Shown: positions 16,690 to 25,930 of the stretch, one piece after another
How positions within the stretch are numbered: position 1 is the stretch's first letter
How the letters are laid out: each line of letters opens with the position of its first letter
Assembly (NCBI RefSeq): GCF_001262015.1
Contig: NZ_CP012074.1
Span: 1,764,249-1,828,248, forward strand
DNA: 64,000 bases
Direction: 5' to 3'
From: Prevotella fusca JCM 17724
Lineage (GTDB): Bacteria > Bacteroidota > Bacteroidia > Bacteroidales > Bacteroidaceae
Position numbers and translations under genes: made by a program
Notes under the pieces: model-generated
Seen by the model: only the letters and a program-made list of their open reading frames with translations
Told to the model about the DNA's origin: nothing
Databases searched by the model: none

Positions 16690-18753
16690 ATGAGAAAAGG
16701 TTTATGGTTGCTGCTGTTATGCTTTCTTGCGCTGCCAGTTGGTGCACAGAATGAGAAAGAGGGCGATAAGACAGCAAAGAGTGTAGAGATGAAGGAGGTG
16801 ACAGTTGAGGCTGCACGAGTGACGAAAAAGATTGATGGTCTGCTGATTATACCGTCTGATGCACAGCGGGATGCGGCAACGGACGGTTATAGTCTGCTTG
16901 GAAAGCTGTCTCTTCCACGTGTCAGGGTAGACGAGGTGATGCGTACCGTTGTGCCTTTAACGAACAATGGAACTGTTCAACTAAGGCTCAATGGAACCTT
17001 GGCAAGTAAGGAAGACCTACTTTCACTGGACCCCAAACTTGTAAAAAACATCGATTTCATCGATAATCCGGGTGTTAGATATGGTGACGGAATAGGCTAT
17101 GTCATTGATATTCGGACGAAGCGTAACACCACAGGCTACGTGCTCGGAGCAGATTTGTCGAACTCTGTTACGACAGTGAATGGCGGTAATACGCTCTATG
17201 CAAAGTACAATCATAAGAAATCGGAACTGGCTTTAACCTTTACTTCCCTTTATAAAGACCAGCATGGTTTTCGGTCTTCAGAAACGGCTGACTATACTTT
17301 GAACAACGGTAGTCATTATCTTGTTTCACGCAATCAGACCGATGGAAGGAGTCGTCGTTTTGGTAATCAGTTTGAGGTAAAGTATAGTCTTGCCGACTCG
17401 GCTACGTATGTTTTCCAAGCGAATCTGTCAGTGGGAGGAGGCAATACGCCAGGTAATTATGCTGATTTTGTGTATCGGGACGGAACGGTAGAGCAGACTT
17501 TTCGGACAATCAATGTGTCAAGTGATTTCTCTCCGACTCTTGATCTTTATTTCTTTCATCAGCTTGGTAAGCATCAGAGTATTACGGCCAACGTGGTCGG
17601 TTCGGGTATTTATACGGACAAGCGGGGATATAATGGAGAAGGAAGAACCTATGCCTATGATGTTGATGGGCGTACTTGGTCGCTGGAGAGTGAGGCTGTT
17701 TATGAGAATAAACTCAAACCTTTTACCCTTTCTGCAGGTTTGGAGCACTCAATGTCGTTCACCAATAATGAATATACAGGTGATGTAACCGCTCTCAATA
17801 AAGTGCGAAGAGGAGAATTATATTTTTTCTCAGAGGTAAAAGGGCGATGGAAGCATTTAGGCTATTCAGCTGGCGTTGGTATGGCAAACAAAACCTATTC
17901 ACAGGAAGATTACAACTTTGATTATTGGACTTTCCGTCCAAAACTCACGTTGAGTTACGAGATTTTGGCAGGATTAAATGCACGTTACACCTTTGAGACC
18001 TATCGTCGTGTTTCTTCATACGCTATGGTGAGCAATGCAAGAATCAGAAATAACAGTCGTGAATGGACGATTGGAAACCCGGATTTGCGCCCTTCAAAGG
18101 TCATCAAGAACATTATAGATATAAGTTATAATGGTAAGCGTGTGAGCAGTGGTATGAATATGGAGTACCGACGTAATATTGGGACGAATATGAGTGTGTA
18201 TGAACGTACGGCAACAGATGAATTTCTTTATTCACAACAGAACATTGGTAATGTTATGATGTTCGTTGCTCAGAACTATGTCAAGTATGATGTTGTACCG
18301 AAGCATCTGTCTGTAATGCTTTTCGGAGGTATCAATCGTTTCTTTAATATCAGCAGTCTGTACCGTCATCATCTTACAAGTTACAACTATGGTGGTAACA
18401 TTCAGGCTTATCTTGGACGCTGGACACTCACGGGATATGCCGATAATGGTTGGAAATTTGTTGAAGGAGAGCATGAGGGAAGGAATGGTCCAGCGGTCTA
18501 TTTAGGAGCCAGTTACAGATGGAAGAAGTGTAATGTATCTCTCTTTTTACAGCATCCTTTCCAGCAGCATCCCGCTATACAGCGTGGTAAGGTGCTGAAT
18601 GAGAACCTCCACAAAGACTATGTTTATCGCAGCAGAGACTTGGGAAATATGATAACTCTCAGGTTCAGTTGGAAGTTGTCAAGGGGTAAAAGCTATAAGG
18701 AAATTGATAAGAAAGTGCAGCATGAAAGGAATAAACAGACGGGGATCATGTAG
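16690..18753 (+). CDS. Outer-membrane beta-barrel family protein (TonB-receptor-like)
   Basis: A 687-residue outer-membrane protein with a signal peptide (MRKGLWLLLLCFLALPVGAQ). A plug-like segment follows (about residues 35-150: EMKEVTVEAARV, VQLRLNGTLASKEDLLSL, IDFIDNPGVRYGDGIGYVIDI), then a long run of alternating aromatic/polar beta strands to the C-terminus. It matches the OMP_b-brl_3 group, which lacks the N-terminal carboxypeptidase-regulatory domain found in SusC. No SusD partner is adjacent, so it is not a PUL pair; ligand unknown. The start at 16690 was preferred because it gives a clean signal peptide. A membrane-anchored regulator is encoded directly upstream. Confidence 0.82.
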   Translation: MRKGLWLLLLCFLALPVGAQNEKEGDKTAKSVEMKEVTVEAARVTKKIDGLLIIPSDAQRDAATDGYSLLGKLSLPRVRVDEVMRTVVPLTNNGTVQLRLNGTLASKEDLLSLDPKLVKNIDFIDNPGVRYGDGIGYVIDIRTKRNTTGYVLGADLSNSVTTVNGGNTLYAKYNHKKSELALTFTSLYKDQHGFRSSETADYTLNNGSHYLVSRNQTDGRSRRFGNQFEVKYSLADSATYVFQANLSVGGGNTPGNYADFVYRDGTVEQTFRTINVSSDFSPTLDLYFFHQLGKHQSITANVVGSGIYTDKRGYNGEGRTYAYDVDGRTWSLESEAVYENKLKPFTLSAGLEHSMSFTNNEYTGDVTALNKVRRGELYFFSEVKGRWKHLGYSAGVGMANKTYSQEDYNFDYWTFRPKLTLSYEILAGLNARYTFETYRRVSSYAMVSNARIRNNSREWTIGNPDLRPSKVIKNIIDISYNGKRVSSGMNMEYRRNIGTNMSVYERTATDEFLYSQQNIGNVMMFVAQNYVKYDVVPKHLSVMLFGGINRFFNISSLYRHHLTSYNYGGNIQAYLGRWTLTGYADNGWKFVEGEHEGRNGPAVYLGASYRWKKCNVSLFLQHPFQQHPAIQRGKVLNENLHKDYVYRSRDLGNMITLRFSWKLSRGKSYKEIDKKVQHERNKQTGIM

Positions 18754-18852
18754 TGAAGACCTGCCGGAGAGTTATGGCTGGTAAAATCTGCTTCATATAT
18801 TCCGTGCGTCCCTGCACCCTTTTTTTCTTCTTCAGTAATATCAACAGTAGGG

Positions 18853-18912
18853 AAAAACGCCCTCTTATGCCATTGGAAGTGTCATCCAAATGGATAGAAG
18901 AGGGCATTTTTT
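18853..18912 (+). terminator. Terminator after the beta-barrel gene
   Basis: GCCCTCTT (18859-18866) pairs with AAGAGGGC (18898-18905), with an A run before and a T run after, and a secondary CCATT/AATGG stem inside. It could work in both directions. Confidence 0.75.
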
Positions 18913-18959
18913 CCTTTTTTTCATTAATATTTCATCAGCGTCAAGATGTGGATGTTTCC

Positions 18960-19050
18960 AAATTCTTTTCATGAAGAAAAATATTTCTTTTCATGAAAAT
19001 AAATATTTCTTTTCGTGAAGAAAATTATTTTTTCTCATGAAGATAAACTG
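18960..19050. repeat. Family A 22-bp phased palindrome array, copy 2
   Basis: Cores TTCATGAA, TTCATGAA, TTCGTGAA and CTCATGAA start at 18968, 18990, 19012 and 19034, exactly 22 bp apart. The spacers are AT-rich (for example GAAAAATATTTCTT). The left edge AAATTCTTTTC and right edge AAGATAAACTGTTT resemble copies 1 and 4. Confidence 0.9.
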
Positions 19051-19138
19051 TTTCAGGCTGCCTGACATTGAAACAACTATTGTCAGTGTAAGGGTTTTTA
19101 CCGCTTTGTCAGAGGCAATTTGACACCTGTTATAATAG

Positions 19139-19167
19139 AAAAAGGCAAGCCGATGGCTTGCCTTTTA
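19139..19167 (-). terminator. Terminator of the HU gene
   Basis: AAAAGGCAAGCC and GGCTTGCCTTTT form a perfect stem with a three-base loop, directly downstream of the minus-strand HU gene. Confidence 0.9.
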
Positions 19168-19189
19168 TTTCATGTAATTTATTTACATA

Positions 19190-19465
19190 TTACTTGTTTA
19201 CAGCATCTGCTAACTCAGCACCAGCCTTGAACTTAGCTACCTTCTTGGCAGCGATGTGGATCTTCTCCTTTGTTGCAGGGTTGATTCCCTCATGAGCAGG
19301 GCGCTCATTGATTGAGAATGTACCGAAGCCTACGAGTTGTACCTTATCACCAGCAACGAGTGCTTCCTTGATAGCCTCTGTTGTTGCATCCAATGCCTTC
19401 TTTGCGACAGCCTTGCTCACTTCAGCATTAGCTGCAATTTTCTCAATTAACTCTGTCTTGTTCAT
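19190..19465 (-). CDS. hup: HU-family DNA-binding protein
   Basis: A 91-residue nucleoid protein. MNKTELIEKIAANAEVSK is the HU start, followed by KKALDATTEAIKEAL, VGFGTFSINERPAHEGINPAT (beta arm with the Pro that intercalates between bases) and KIHIAAKKVAKFKAGAELADAVN. Length and sequence match bacterial HU. HU bends and compacts DNA and helps replication and recombination. It is a single-gene unit with its own terminator. Family A palindromes lie just beyond that terminator; a link between HU and the arrays is possible but not shown. Confidence 0.96.
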   Translation of the reverse strand: MNKTELIEKIAANAEVSKAVAKKALDATTEAIKEALVAGDKVQLVGFGTFSINERPAHEGINPATKEKIHIAAKKVAKFKAGAELADAVNK

Positions 19466-19682
19466 AATTTTGATTTATTTATTGATTAATTTTATGAATG
19501 ATATACAAGATTATGCTGCAAATATAGTCGTTTACTTTTATAAAACAAATAAAATCAAGGGAAAAGTGTAGAAATTTATAAAAAAAAGCCTTTATCTTCC
19601 TCGTTTCCTGCTTGATAACAGGAGAATTTCGTAATTTTGCAGTGATTAAATGATACATTGTAAAGAATAAGAAAATTAATAA

Positions 19683-20639
19683 ATGCGAAATATACCTGTA
19701 GTAACAAAGAATCTTCTTATCATCAATATTCTGGTGTTCATAGCTACATACGCTTTAAGAGGATTGAACATAGACTTGAATGACATTCTTGGCTTACATT
19801 TCTTTTTAGCTTCAGACTTCCGCATCTGGCAGTTTGTTACCTATATGTTCATGCACGGCGGTTTCACGCATATTCTGATGAATATGTTTATGCTGTGGAT
19901 GTTCGGTATGGTCGTGGAGAATGTATGGGGGCCGAAGAAGTTTCTTTTTTATTACATGGTCTGCGGTATCGGAGCTGGATTCTGTCAGGAGCTGGCGCAG
20001 TACGGAAGTTATGTTGTTGAGGGACTGGCACAATATGAGTCGGTAAATACGGGTGTGAACATTATTCCAATGGAAACTTATCTGAACATGATGAACACTG
20101 TAGGTGCCTCGGGTGCTATCTATGGTGTGCTGCTTGCATTCGGAATGCTTTTCCCGGAGGAGCGTATGTTCATCATCCCCATCCCTGTTCCGATCAAGGC
20201 AAAGTGGATTGTCATTGGCTCTGTGGCGATTGAATTGTTCTCGGCTGTGAGCACAAGCAATGACGGAGTGGCGCATCTGGCACACTTGGGTGGTATGCTT
20301 TTCGGCTTCCTCCTCATCCGTTACTGGAAGAAACATCCATATTCAGGCTATGGCGACTTCGGTATGAACAAGGGACAACAGTTCTTTGACCGTATGAAGA
20401 ATACGTGGGAACAGCGTTCGGGGAATAGGTCTGGAGGCTTTACAGGGAACAACAGCAGTTCATGGTCGGGCTCTTCGCAGGGTAATACACCTGACAGCAA
20501 CAGCGATTGGGATTACAATGTCCGCAAGAAACAGCAGCAGGAAGAGGTGGACCGCATACTTGATAAGATTCGCAGGAGCGGTTATGACAGCCTTTCAAAG
20601 GAGGAAAAGCAGAAGCTGTTTGACAGCAGTAAGAATTGA
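19683..20639 (+). CDS. Rhomboid-family intramembrane serine protease
   Basis: A 318-residue membrane protease with six or more helices. The catalytic serine is in GASGAIYG (Ser143) and the catalytic histidine in AHLGGMLFG (His201). HGGFTHILMNMFMLWMFG supplies the conserved first-loop residues. A hydrophilic Ser/Gly/Asn-rich C-terminal tail of about 90 residues follows the last helix and ends in a basic helix. Rhomboids cut transmembrane segments of substrates; the substrate here is unknown. In Bacteroidales, rhomboids often precede an endonuclease/exonuclease/phosphatase-family gene, as seen 228 bp downstream. A -7-like TAATTTTG lies at 19632-19639. Confidence 0.93.
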   Translation: MRNIPVVTKNLLIINILVFIATYALRGLNIDLNDILGLHFFLASDFRIWQFVTYMFMHGGFTHILMNMFMLWMFGMVVENVWGPKKFLFYYMVCGIGAGFCQELAQYGSYVVEGLAQYESVNTGVNIIPMETYLNMMNTVGASGAIYGVLLAFGMLFPEERMFIIPIPVPIKAKWIVIGSVAIELFSAVSTSNDGVAHLAHLGGMLFGFLLIRYWKKHPYSGYGDFGMNKGQQFFDRMKNTWEQRSGNRSGGFTGNNSSSWSGSSQGNTPDSNSDWDYNVRKKQQQEEVDRILDKIRRSGYDSLSKEEKQKLFDSSKN

Positions 20640-20866
20640 CGGATTGTATGTTGATAGATTGACAGATCGTTTGTCTACGAGCTGGGATTGACTGCTTGAT
20701 AATTTGTCGCTCAATGAGTTGGCTGTCTGACTGTCAGCACTTTGACGGATTGGAGGCTTACCTGTTTGTGTGACTATTGGGCTGTACAGCCTTCTGATAA
20801 CTATTTTTATTAGCTGCAAAGAAAACATATTATAGCCACTGTGCAGCCTGAGAGGCTGGAAATGAA

Positions 20867-21967
20867 ATGATTAAGATATTCAAGAAACTTACACGCAGAG
20901 TTTTAATGACAGTCAACATCATCGTGATTCTGACGATGTTTCTTGTCGGCAATGTCGACAGGCTCAATCCTGTTGACCATCCGCTGCTGGCAAATCTGGG
21001 CTTGGGATTTCCTATACTCCTCGTGCTCAATCTGATATTTCTTGTGTTGTGGGCTTTCGTCCGACTGCGTACCATCTGGCTGCCGCTGTTGGGCTTTCTT
21101 CTCAGTTATGGTTCTATCCGCACCTATTCGCCCGTCAATCTGCCCAAGGATAAGCCGCATGGGTCAATTAAGGTGCTGTCTTATAATGTCTTTTTATTCT
21201 CAACATGGAGTGAGCCCGATGGTGAAAAGAACTCGATAGTCGATTATATTGTCAAGAGCAAGGCGGATATTGTCTGCCTGCAGGAGGCACAGGCGAGTGT
21301 GGAAGGAACGGATCATATCTACCCGACACTGAAGCAACATTACCCTTACTTCAAGCTGATGGTAAAGAAGAGTCCTGGTGCTGACAATATGGTGTTGCTC
21401 AGTAAGTACCCTGTTCTCTGGCAAGACACGATACCATACGGCTCAAGCACTAATCAGAGCGTGGCTTATATGATTGATATCAAGGGGACTAAGACTCTCG
21501 TTGTCAATAACCATTTTGAGAGTAATGGGCTGAGTTCTGACGACAAGGAAGGGTTCAAGACGCTCGTGAAGGGTAATATGGGGACGGGTGAGGCAAAGCT
21601 CCAGTCGTTCCATTTGCTGAGCAAGCTGGGCGAAGTCTCCGCAAGACGTGCACCGCAGGCAGAGATGGTGGCGCGTTATGTCAGGAAGTATCTTGACAAG
21701 AAAGTGCCTGTTATCCTTTGTGGTGACTTCAACGACAATCCGTTGAGTTATACCCATCGGACAATAGCAAAGGAGCTGACAGATTGCTTCGTAGCAAGTG
21801 GAAACGGTCCCGGGACAAGCTATCACAAGAGCGGAATGTACTTCCGTATCGACCATGTGTTCTGTTCTGATGACTTTGAACCTTATGGAGCAAAGGTGGA
21901 TAACAGCGTGACCACTTCCGACCATTATCCCATCTATTGTTGGCTCAAATACCGTCCCAAACCTTAA
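20867..21967 (+). CDS. Endonuclease/exonuclease/phosphatase-family protein, membrane-anchored
   Basis: A 366-residue protein with about three N-terminal hydrophobic helices (residues 10-90) followed by an EEP catalytic domain. The motifs are VLSYNVFLF (Asn of the metal site), ADIVCLQEAQ (catalytic Glu), NNHFESNG, VILCGDFNDNP (Asp/Asn pair) and the C-terminal SDHYPIYCWL (His). The domain cleaves phosphodiester or phosphoester bonds and may act on nucleic acid, lipid or sugar phosphates. The membrane anchor makes a periplasmic or membrane-near substrate likely. It sits downstream of a rhomboid protease gene, an order common in Bacteroidales. The gap between them (227 bp) holds nothing recognisable. 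Confidence 0.85.
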   Translation: MIKIFKKLTRRVLMTVNIIVILTMFLVGNVDRLNPVDHPLLANLGLGFPILLVLNLIFLVLWAFVRLRTIWLPLLGFLLSYGSIRTYSPVNLPKDKPHGSIKVLSYNVFLFSTWSEPDGEKNSIVDYIVKSKADIVCLQEAQASVEGTDHIYPTLKQHYPYFKLMVKKSPGADNMVLLSKYPVLWQDTIPYGSSTNQSVAYMIDIKGTKTLVVNNHFESNGLSSDDKEGFKTLVKGNMGTGEAKLQSFHLLSKLGEVSARRAPQAEMVARYVRKYLDKKVPVILCGDFNDNPLSYTHRTIAKELTDCFVASGNGPGTSYHKSGMYFRIDHVFCSDDFEPYGAKVDNSVTTSDHYPIYCWLKYRPKP

Positions 21968-22016
21968 AAAACACACATTTATAAGGTATAAATTTCCCAA
22001 AGTGTGAAAATTTGCT

Positions 22017-22024
22017 TATCTTTG
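22017..22024 (+). promoter_or_regulatory. -7 box of secDF
   Basis: TATCTTTG at 22017-22024 is a full -7 match, 49 bp before the secDF start. A -33 box is only weakly present (ATTTCCC near 21992). Confidence 0.5.
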
Positions 22025-22072
22025 CACGTCTATCAAGTGTAGCGAAACAATAATTAAAAACAATCAAATAAA

Positions 22073-25000
22073 ATGCAAAACAAAGGATTAGTAATTTGCG
22101 TAGCTGTTCTCTTGACGCTCGCAAGTGTCTTCTACCTGTCATTTTCAGTAGCAACAAGCTACTATGATGGTCAGGCAGCAAAGATCAAGGACCCTATTGC
22201 GCAGCAGGATTATAAGGATTCTGTCAAGTATCTGGGTATCTACTCTTACCAGAAATGCCTTGAAACACAGATCGGACTTGGTCTTGACTTGAAGGGCGGT
22301 ATGAACGTTGTACTTGAAATTTCAGTGCCTGACGTTGTTGACGTATTGGCTGACCACAAGCAGGATGCTGCTTATCTGAAGGCTATGGCAGAGGCTAAGC
22401 AGGAAGAAATGACCAGTCAGAAAGACTTTATCACGCTCTTCGTTGATGCTTACCACAAGGTTGCTCCGGCTCATAAGCTCGCTGAAATCTTCGCTACACA
22501 GCAGCTCAAGGGCAAGGTCAGCACACAGAGTACCGATGACGAGGTTGAGAAAGCACTCCGTGAAGAGGTTGCTGCAGCCATCGATAACTCTTACAATGTC
22601 GTAACAAACCGTATCGACCAGTATGGTGTCGTTCAGCCTAACATCCAGAAGTTGGAAGGTCAGGAAGGGCGTTTGATGGTTGAGATGCCTGGTATCCGTG
22701 AGCCGGAACGTATGCGTAAGCTCCTTCAAGGTTCTGCTAACCTTGAGTTCTGGGAGACTTATAACAATCAGGAAGTTGCTCCTTACCTCGTACAGCTTGA
22801 CCAGCGTCTGGCTAATGGTGGTGAGACAAAGGTTGATACTATAGCTGCTGATTCTACCAAGAAGGCACAGGTTAAGCCTGCTGCAGCTCCAAAGTTTGCA
22901 CTGAATGCAAACAAGACGGGTGCCGGTGAGGATGTGAAGATGGAGGCATTGAAGAAGATGCATCCGCTGTTGTCACTGTTGCAGACCTTCCCTGGTGATG
23001 CGCTCAGCCTCGTTGGATACGCAAGTGTACGTGATACTGCTGCTATCAACAAGATGCTCCACAGTCCTGTTGCCAAGCAGATTCTGCCAAGCGACTTGAA
23101 ACTTCTTTGGAGTGCCAAGCCTGCAGATGGATTGAATAAGAAGAATGTCTATGAGCTTCATGCACTGAAGGTGACAAGCGCAGACGGTCGTGCTCCTATG
23201 GAAGGTGACGTTGTTACTGATGCTGAGGACAAGTTCGACCAGTTCGGCCGTCCGGAAGTCAGCATGACAATGAACTCTGAAGGTGCCCGTCAATGGGCTG
23301 CTCTGACAAAGGCTAACATCGGTAAGGCAATCGCAATCGTATTGGATGGCGTTGTTTATTCAGCTCCACGTGTAAACGGTGAGATTGATGGTGGACAGTC
23401 ATCTATCAGCGGTAACTTCTCGGTTGAGGATACCAAGGACCTTGCAAACACGTTGAAGTCCGGTCGTATGCCAGCTCCTGCAAAGATTGTACAGGAAGAA
23501 GTCGTAGGTCCTACACTTGGTGCACAGTCTATTGAGCAGGGTCTTGTATCTTTCGCTATTGCTTTCGTACTGCTGATGCTTTACATGGTTGTCATGTACA
23601 ACATCATCCCCGGTATGATGGCTAACCTGGCTCTGATTGTCAATATCTTCTTTACCTTGGGTGTCCTGGCATCCTTCCAGTCGGCTTTGACCATGCCTGG
23701 TATCGCTGGTCTTGTGTTGTCTCTGGGTACAGCCGTGGATGCCAACGTGCTCATCTATGAACGTATCAAAGAGGAATTGCGAATGGGTAAGGGTATGAGA
23801 CAGGCTTTGAAAGAGGGTTATGGAAATGCCTTCTCAGCCATCTTCGACTCTAACTTGACATCACTCATCACTGGTGTTATCCTTCTTGTGACAGGTACTG
23901 GTCCTATCCGTGGTTTCGCAACAACGTGGATCATCGGTATCATGATTTCATTCTTCACAGCTGTATTCCTCACACGCCTCGTATTCGAGAACCGTGTCAG
24001 CAAGGACAAGTGGTTGGGTCAGACATTCTCTACAAGTTTCTCAAAGAACTTCATGCAGGATAAGAGCTTCCATTTCCTCAGTATGTACAAGAAGAGCTTT
24101 ACCGTATGGGGTGTCGTAGTAATGATATGTATCGTCAGCTTTGCTGTACGTGGTTTGAGCCGTAGTATCGACTTCACTGGTGGTCGCAACTATGTTGTAA
24201 CACTGAACAAGCCTACACAAGTTGAGGAGGTTCGCAAGGTGATGAACGGTGCTTTTGTCAATACTGTAGGTGAGAATGCCGGCAAGACTGCTACAACAAC
24301 TGTAATTGCACTGGGTACTGACGGTAAGACTGTCCGTATCTCAACCAACTATAACATTGACTCCAATAATCCTGCCGAGGACGACAAGGCAGAAACAATC
24401 CTTTACAACGCTTTGAAGAAGGGTGGTTTCGTCAACCAGGCAAGTGTTGAGAACTTCAAGAACCCGGATATCCGTGAGGGTGGCTCAATCATCCAGAGTG
24501 CGAAGGTTGGTCCTTCAATCGCAAAGAACATTACTTATAATGCGTTCATGAGCGTTCTGCTGGCAATCTTCTTCATCTTCCTGTATATCCTCCTGCGTTT
24601 CCGCAACATTGGTTTCTCTGTTGGTTCTGTTGCAGGTCTTGTACTTGATACGACAATCGTTATCGGTTGCTTCTCATTGTGCTATGGATGGATCGGCTTC
24701 TCACTTGAGATTGACCAGACCTTCATCGGTGCTATCCTTACGGTAATCGGTTACGATATCAACGATACTGTGGTTGTTTACGACCGTATCCGTGAAAATC
24801 TCGGCAAGCACAAGCACAACCTTGCTAAGGCTGATATACAGAAGATTTTTAATGATTCTATCAACCAGACCCTCTCACGTACCATCAATACGTCAGCATC
24901 TACGTTGATAGTGCTTGTGTCTATCTTCATCCTTGGTGGTGCCAGCATCCGTAGCTTTGCTTTCGCAATGATTATCGGTATTATTATCGGTACATTGAGT

Positions 25001-25096
25001 TCAATCTTCATCGCATCACCTGTTGCTTACCTCGTGTTGGGTAAGAAGATTGAGAAGCGTTCACATGAGCTGGCTGAGGCACCGGTTGAGGCTTAA
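22073..25096 (+). CDS. secDF: Fused protein-export membrane protein SecDF
   Basis: A 1007-residue fusion of SecD and SecF, which use the proton gradient to drive late steps of protein secretion. The SecD half has a first helix at residues 5-23, DLKGGMNVVLEI, a large periplasmic P1 region, GRPEVSMTMNSEGA and the GTAVDANVLIYERIKEEL signature. The SecF half begins near residue 665 and carries SIDFTGGRNYV and GYDINDTVVVYDRIRENL. Fusion is normal in Bacteroidota. The P1 region has a Lys/Ala-rich insert (about residues 265-285). A terminator follows 46 bp after the stop. Adjacent genes are unrelated. Confidence 0.96.
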   Translation: MQNKGLVICVAVLLTLASVFYLSFSVATSYYDGQAAKIKDPIAQQDYKDSVKYLGIYSYQKCLETQIGLGLDLKGGMNVVLEISVPDVVDVLADHKQDAAYLKAMAEAKQEEMTSQKDFITLFVDAYHKVAPAHKLAEIFATQQLKGKVSTQSTDDEVEKALREEVAAAIDNSYNVVTNRIDQYGVVQPNIQKLEGQEGRLMVEMPGIREPERMRKLLQGSANLEFWETYNNQEVAPYLVQLDQRLANGGETKVDTIAADSTKKAQVKPAAAPKFALNANKTGAGEDVKMEALKKMHPLLSLLQTFPGDALSLVGYASVRDTAAINKMLHSPVAKQILPSDLKLLWSAKPADGLNKKNVYELHALKVTSADGRAPMEGDVVTDAEDKFDQFGRPEVSMTMNSEGARQWAALTKANIGKAIAIVLDGVVYSAPRVNGEIDGGQSSISGNFSVEDTKDLANTLKSGRMPAPAKIVQEEVVGPTLGAQSIEQGLVSFAIAFVLLMLYMVVMYNIIPGMMANLALIVNIFFTLGVLASFQSALTMPGIAGLVLSLGTAVDANVLIYERIKEELRMGKGMRQALKEGYGNAFSAIFDSNLTSLITGVILLVTGTGPIRGFATTWIIGIMISFFTAVFLTRLVFENRVSKDKWLGQTFSTSFSKNFMQDKSFHFLSMYKKSFTVWGVVVMICIVSFAVRGLSRSIDFTGGRNYVVTLNKPTQVEEVRKVMNGAFVNTVGENAGKTATTTVIALGTDGKTVRISTNYNIDSNNPAEDDKAETILYNALKKGGFVNQASVENFKNPDIREGGSIIQSAKVGPSIAKNITYNAFMSVLLAIFFIFLYILLRFRNIGFSVGSVAGLVLDTTIVIGCFSLCYGWIGFSLEIDQTFIGAILTVIGYDINDTVVVYDRIRENLGKHKHNLAKADIQKIFNDSINQTLSRTINTSASTLIVLVSIFILGGASIRSFAFAMIIGIIIGTLSSIFIASPVAYLVLGKKIEKRSHELAEAPVEA

Positions 25097-25142
25097 TTCG
25101 TAGTTCGTCTGAACTAAGGTTTTATACCTTATTATATATAGG

Positions 25143-25177
25143 CAGCCCGTTACCACTAATGGTAACGGGCTGTTTTT
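25143..25177 (+). terminator. Terminator of secDF
   Basis: CAGCCCGTTACC (25143-25154) and GGTAACGGGCTG (25161-25172) form a perfect 12-bp stem followed by TTTTT. Confidence 0.92.
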
Positions 25178-25326
25178 ATTTCTAAGTGCTGTGGTTATCT
25201 TCGTACCTCCTTTGGAAAAGTAAGTCTCCTGATTGGATAAGTTTATTTTGTTTTTGGTAGTATGATCCTTTTCAGGCAACAGGTTGCTCTTCCTCTGGCA
25301 ACATATATTGCAAGGTATTCAGTTCT

Positions 25327-25369
25327 CAACACCATTGGTGTTTACCAACACCACCACGTGTGATGGGCT
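25327..25369. repeat. Family C array, copy 2 (short)
   Basis: One full 22-bp unit (25327-25348, core ACACCATTGGTGTT) is followed in phase by a second unit with core ACCACGTGTG. The same CACGTG-type end unit occurs in copy 3. Confidence 0.75.
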
Positions 25370-25583
25370 ATACCACGTCAGTTGGAAATGGGAAGAGGTG
25401 TTTATGATGGTCATTATAATATAGTAAGGCTCTAATGATTAGCTTATGTGGAAATGTTTGTCGGACAGCACTAATGATTAAGCCTAATCAGTCATTAGAG
25501 CACAATATCCATTATTCTTATTAATCATATTGTTGCCTGACACCTAATACTCTCTTGTCGGCATCTTATATGTCTTTATAACT

Positions 25584-25664
25584 TGACTTAGTCCGCTACG
25601 CCTTCGTTACAAATACAAACAATCTGTTCGACAATAAAACAAAATCTGCTTAGACTCTGATAAA
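25584..25664. repeat. Family E repeat, copy 1
   Basis: About 80 bp align at roughly three-quarters identity with 45353-45433, sharing CTTCGTTA, ACAAACAATCTG and AAAATCTG blocks at the same spacing. No ORF or hairpin explains it. Confidence 0.65.
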
Positions 25665-25682
25665 GAATTGGGAATAAATGAT

Positions 25683-25740
25683 GAAAGGCGGTGTTAAGCA
25701 TCAATTACATTAAATGTAAAGCCGCTTAACATCGCCTTTC
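25683..25740. repeat. Long stem-loop with nested hairpin
   Basis: GAAAGGCGGTGTTAAGC pairs with GCTTAACATCGCCTTTC with one mismatch, and inside it TTACAT/ATGTAA forms a second stem. It lies between convergent genes. Confidence 0.75.
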
Positions 25741-25776
25741 AAAGTTTTCCGGAGTCATTACTCCTTATCTTCTGCA

Positions 25777-25865
25777 AATTATTTTCACGAGAAAAAACAT
25801 TTATTTATGTGAGAAGAAATATTTGTTTTCACGAAGAAAAATATTTCTTTTCACGAAAATAATTC
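25777..25865. repeat. Family A 22-bp phased palindrome array, copy 3
   Basis: Cores TTCACGAG, TATGTGAG, TTCACGAA and TTCACGAA start at 25784, 25806, 25828 and 25850, exactly 22 bp apart. Here most cores carry CACG rather than CATG. The edges AAATTATTTTC and GAAAATAATT are mutually inverted. Confidence 0.88.
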
Positions 25866-25866
25866 G

Positions 25867-25913
25867 CATCCCACAGTCTGTGGGATGAAAAAGGACTTGT
25901 AAAAGCCTTTTTT
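25867..25913 (-). terminator. Tandem hairpins ending the M16 peptidase gene
   Basis: CATCCCACAG/CTGTGGGATG (25867-25887) and AAAAAGG/CCTTTTT (25888-25912) lie just downstream of the minus-strand gene. On that strand the first-met hairpin is followed by T-rich sequence. Confidence 0.6.
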
Positions 25914-25930
25914 CAAACACAGAATGCGCA

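Larger units (their letters stand above)
18754..19189. other. Convergent intergenic region with terminators and family A array
   Basis: No gene is supported. The region contains a terminator at 18853-18912, a family A array at 18960-19050, and the HU gene terminator at 19139-19167. Confidence 0.65.
25097..25930. other. 834-bp convergent intergenic repeat mosaic
   Basis: No gene is supported between secDF and the M16 peptidase gene. In order it holds the secDF terminator, a family C array, an ATTAGAGC-type short repeat near 25485, a family E copy, a long hairpin, a family A array, and two hairpins serving the M16 gene. Confidence 0.7.

Noticed and set aside
18753..18974. Small plus-strand frame after the beta-barrel gene
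   Set aside because: It runs through the terminator hairpin and the family A array; its composition is low-complexity Phe/Ser.
18960..19050. CRISPR array
   Set aside because: The 22-bp units are themselves repeated without unique spacers, and no cas genes are present. The units are variants of one palindrome.
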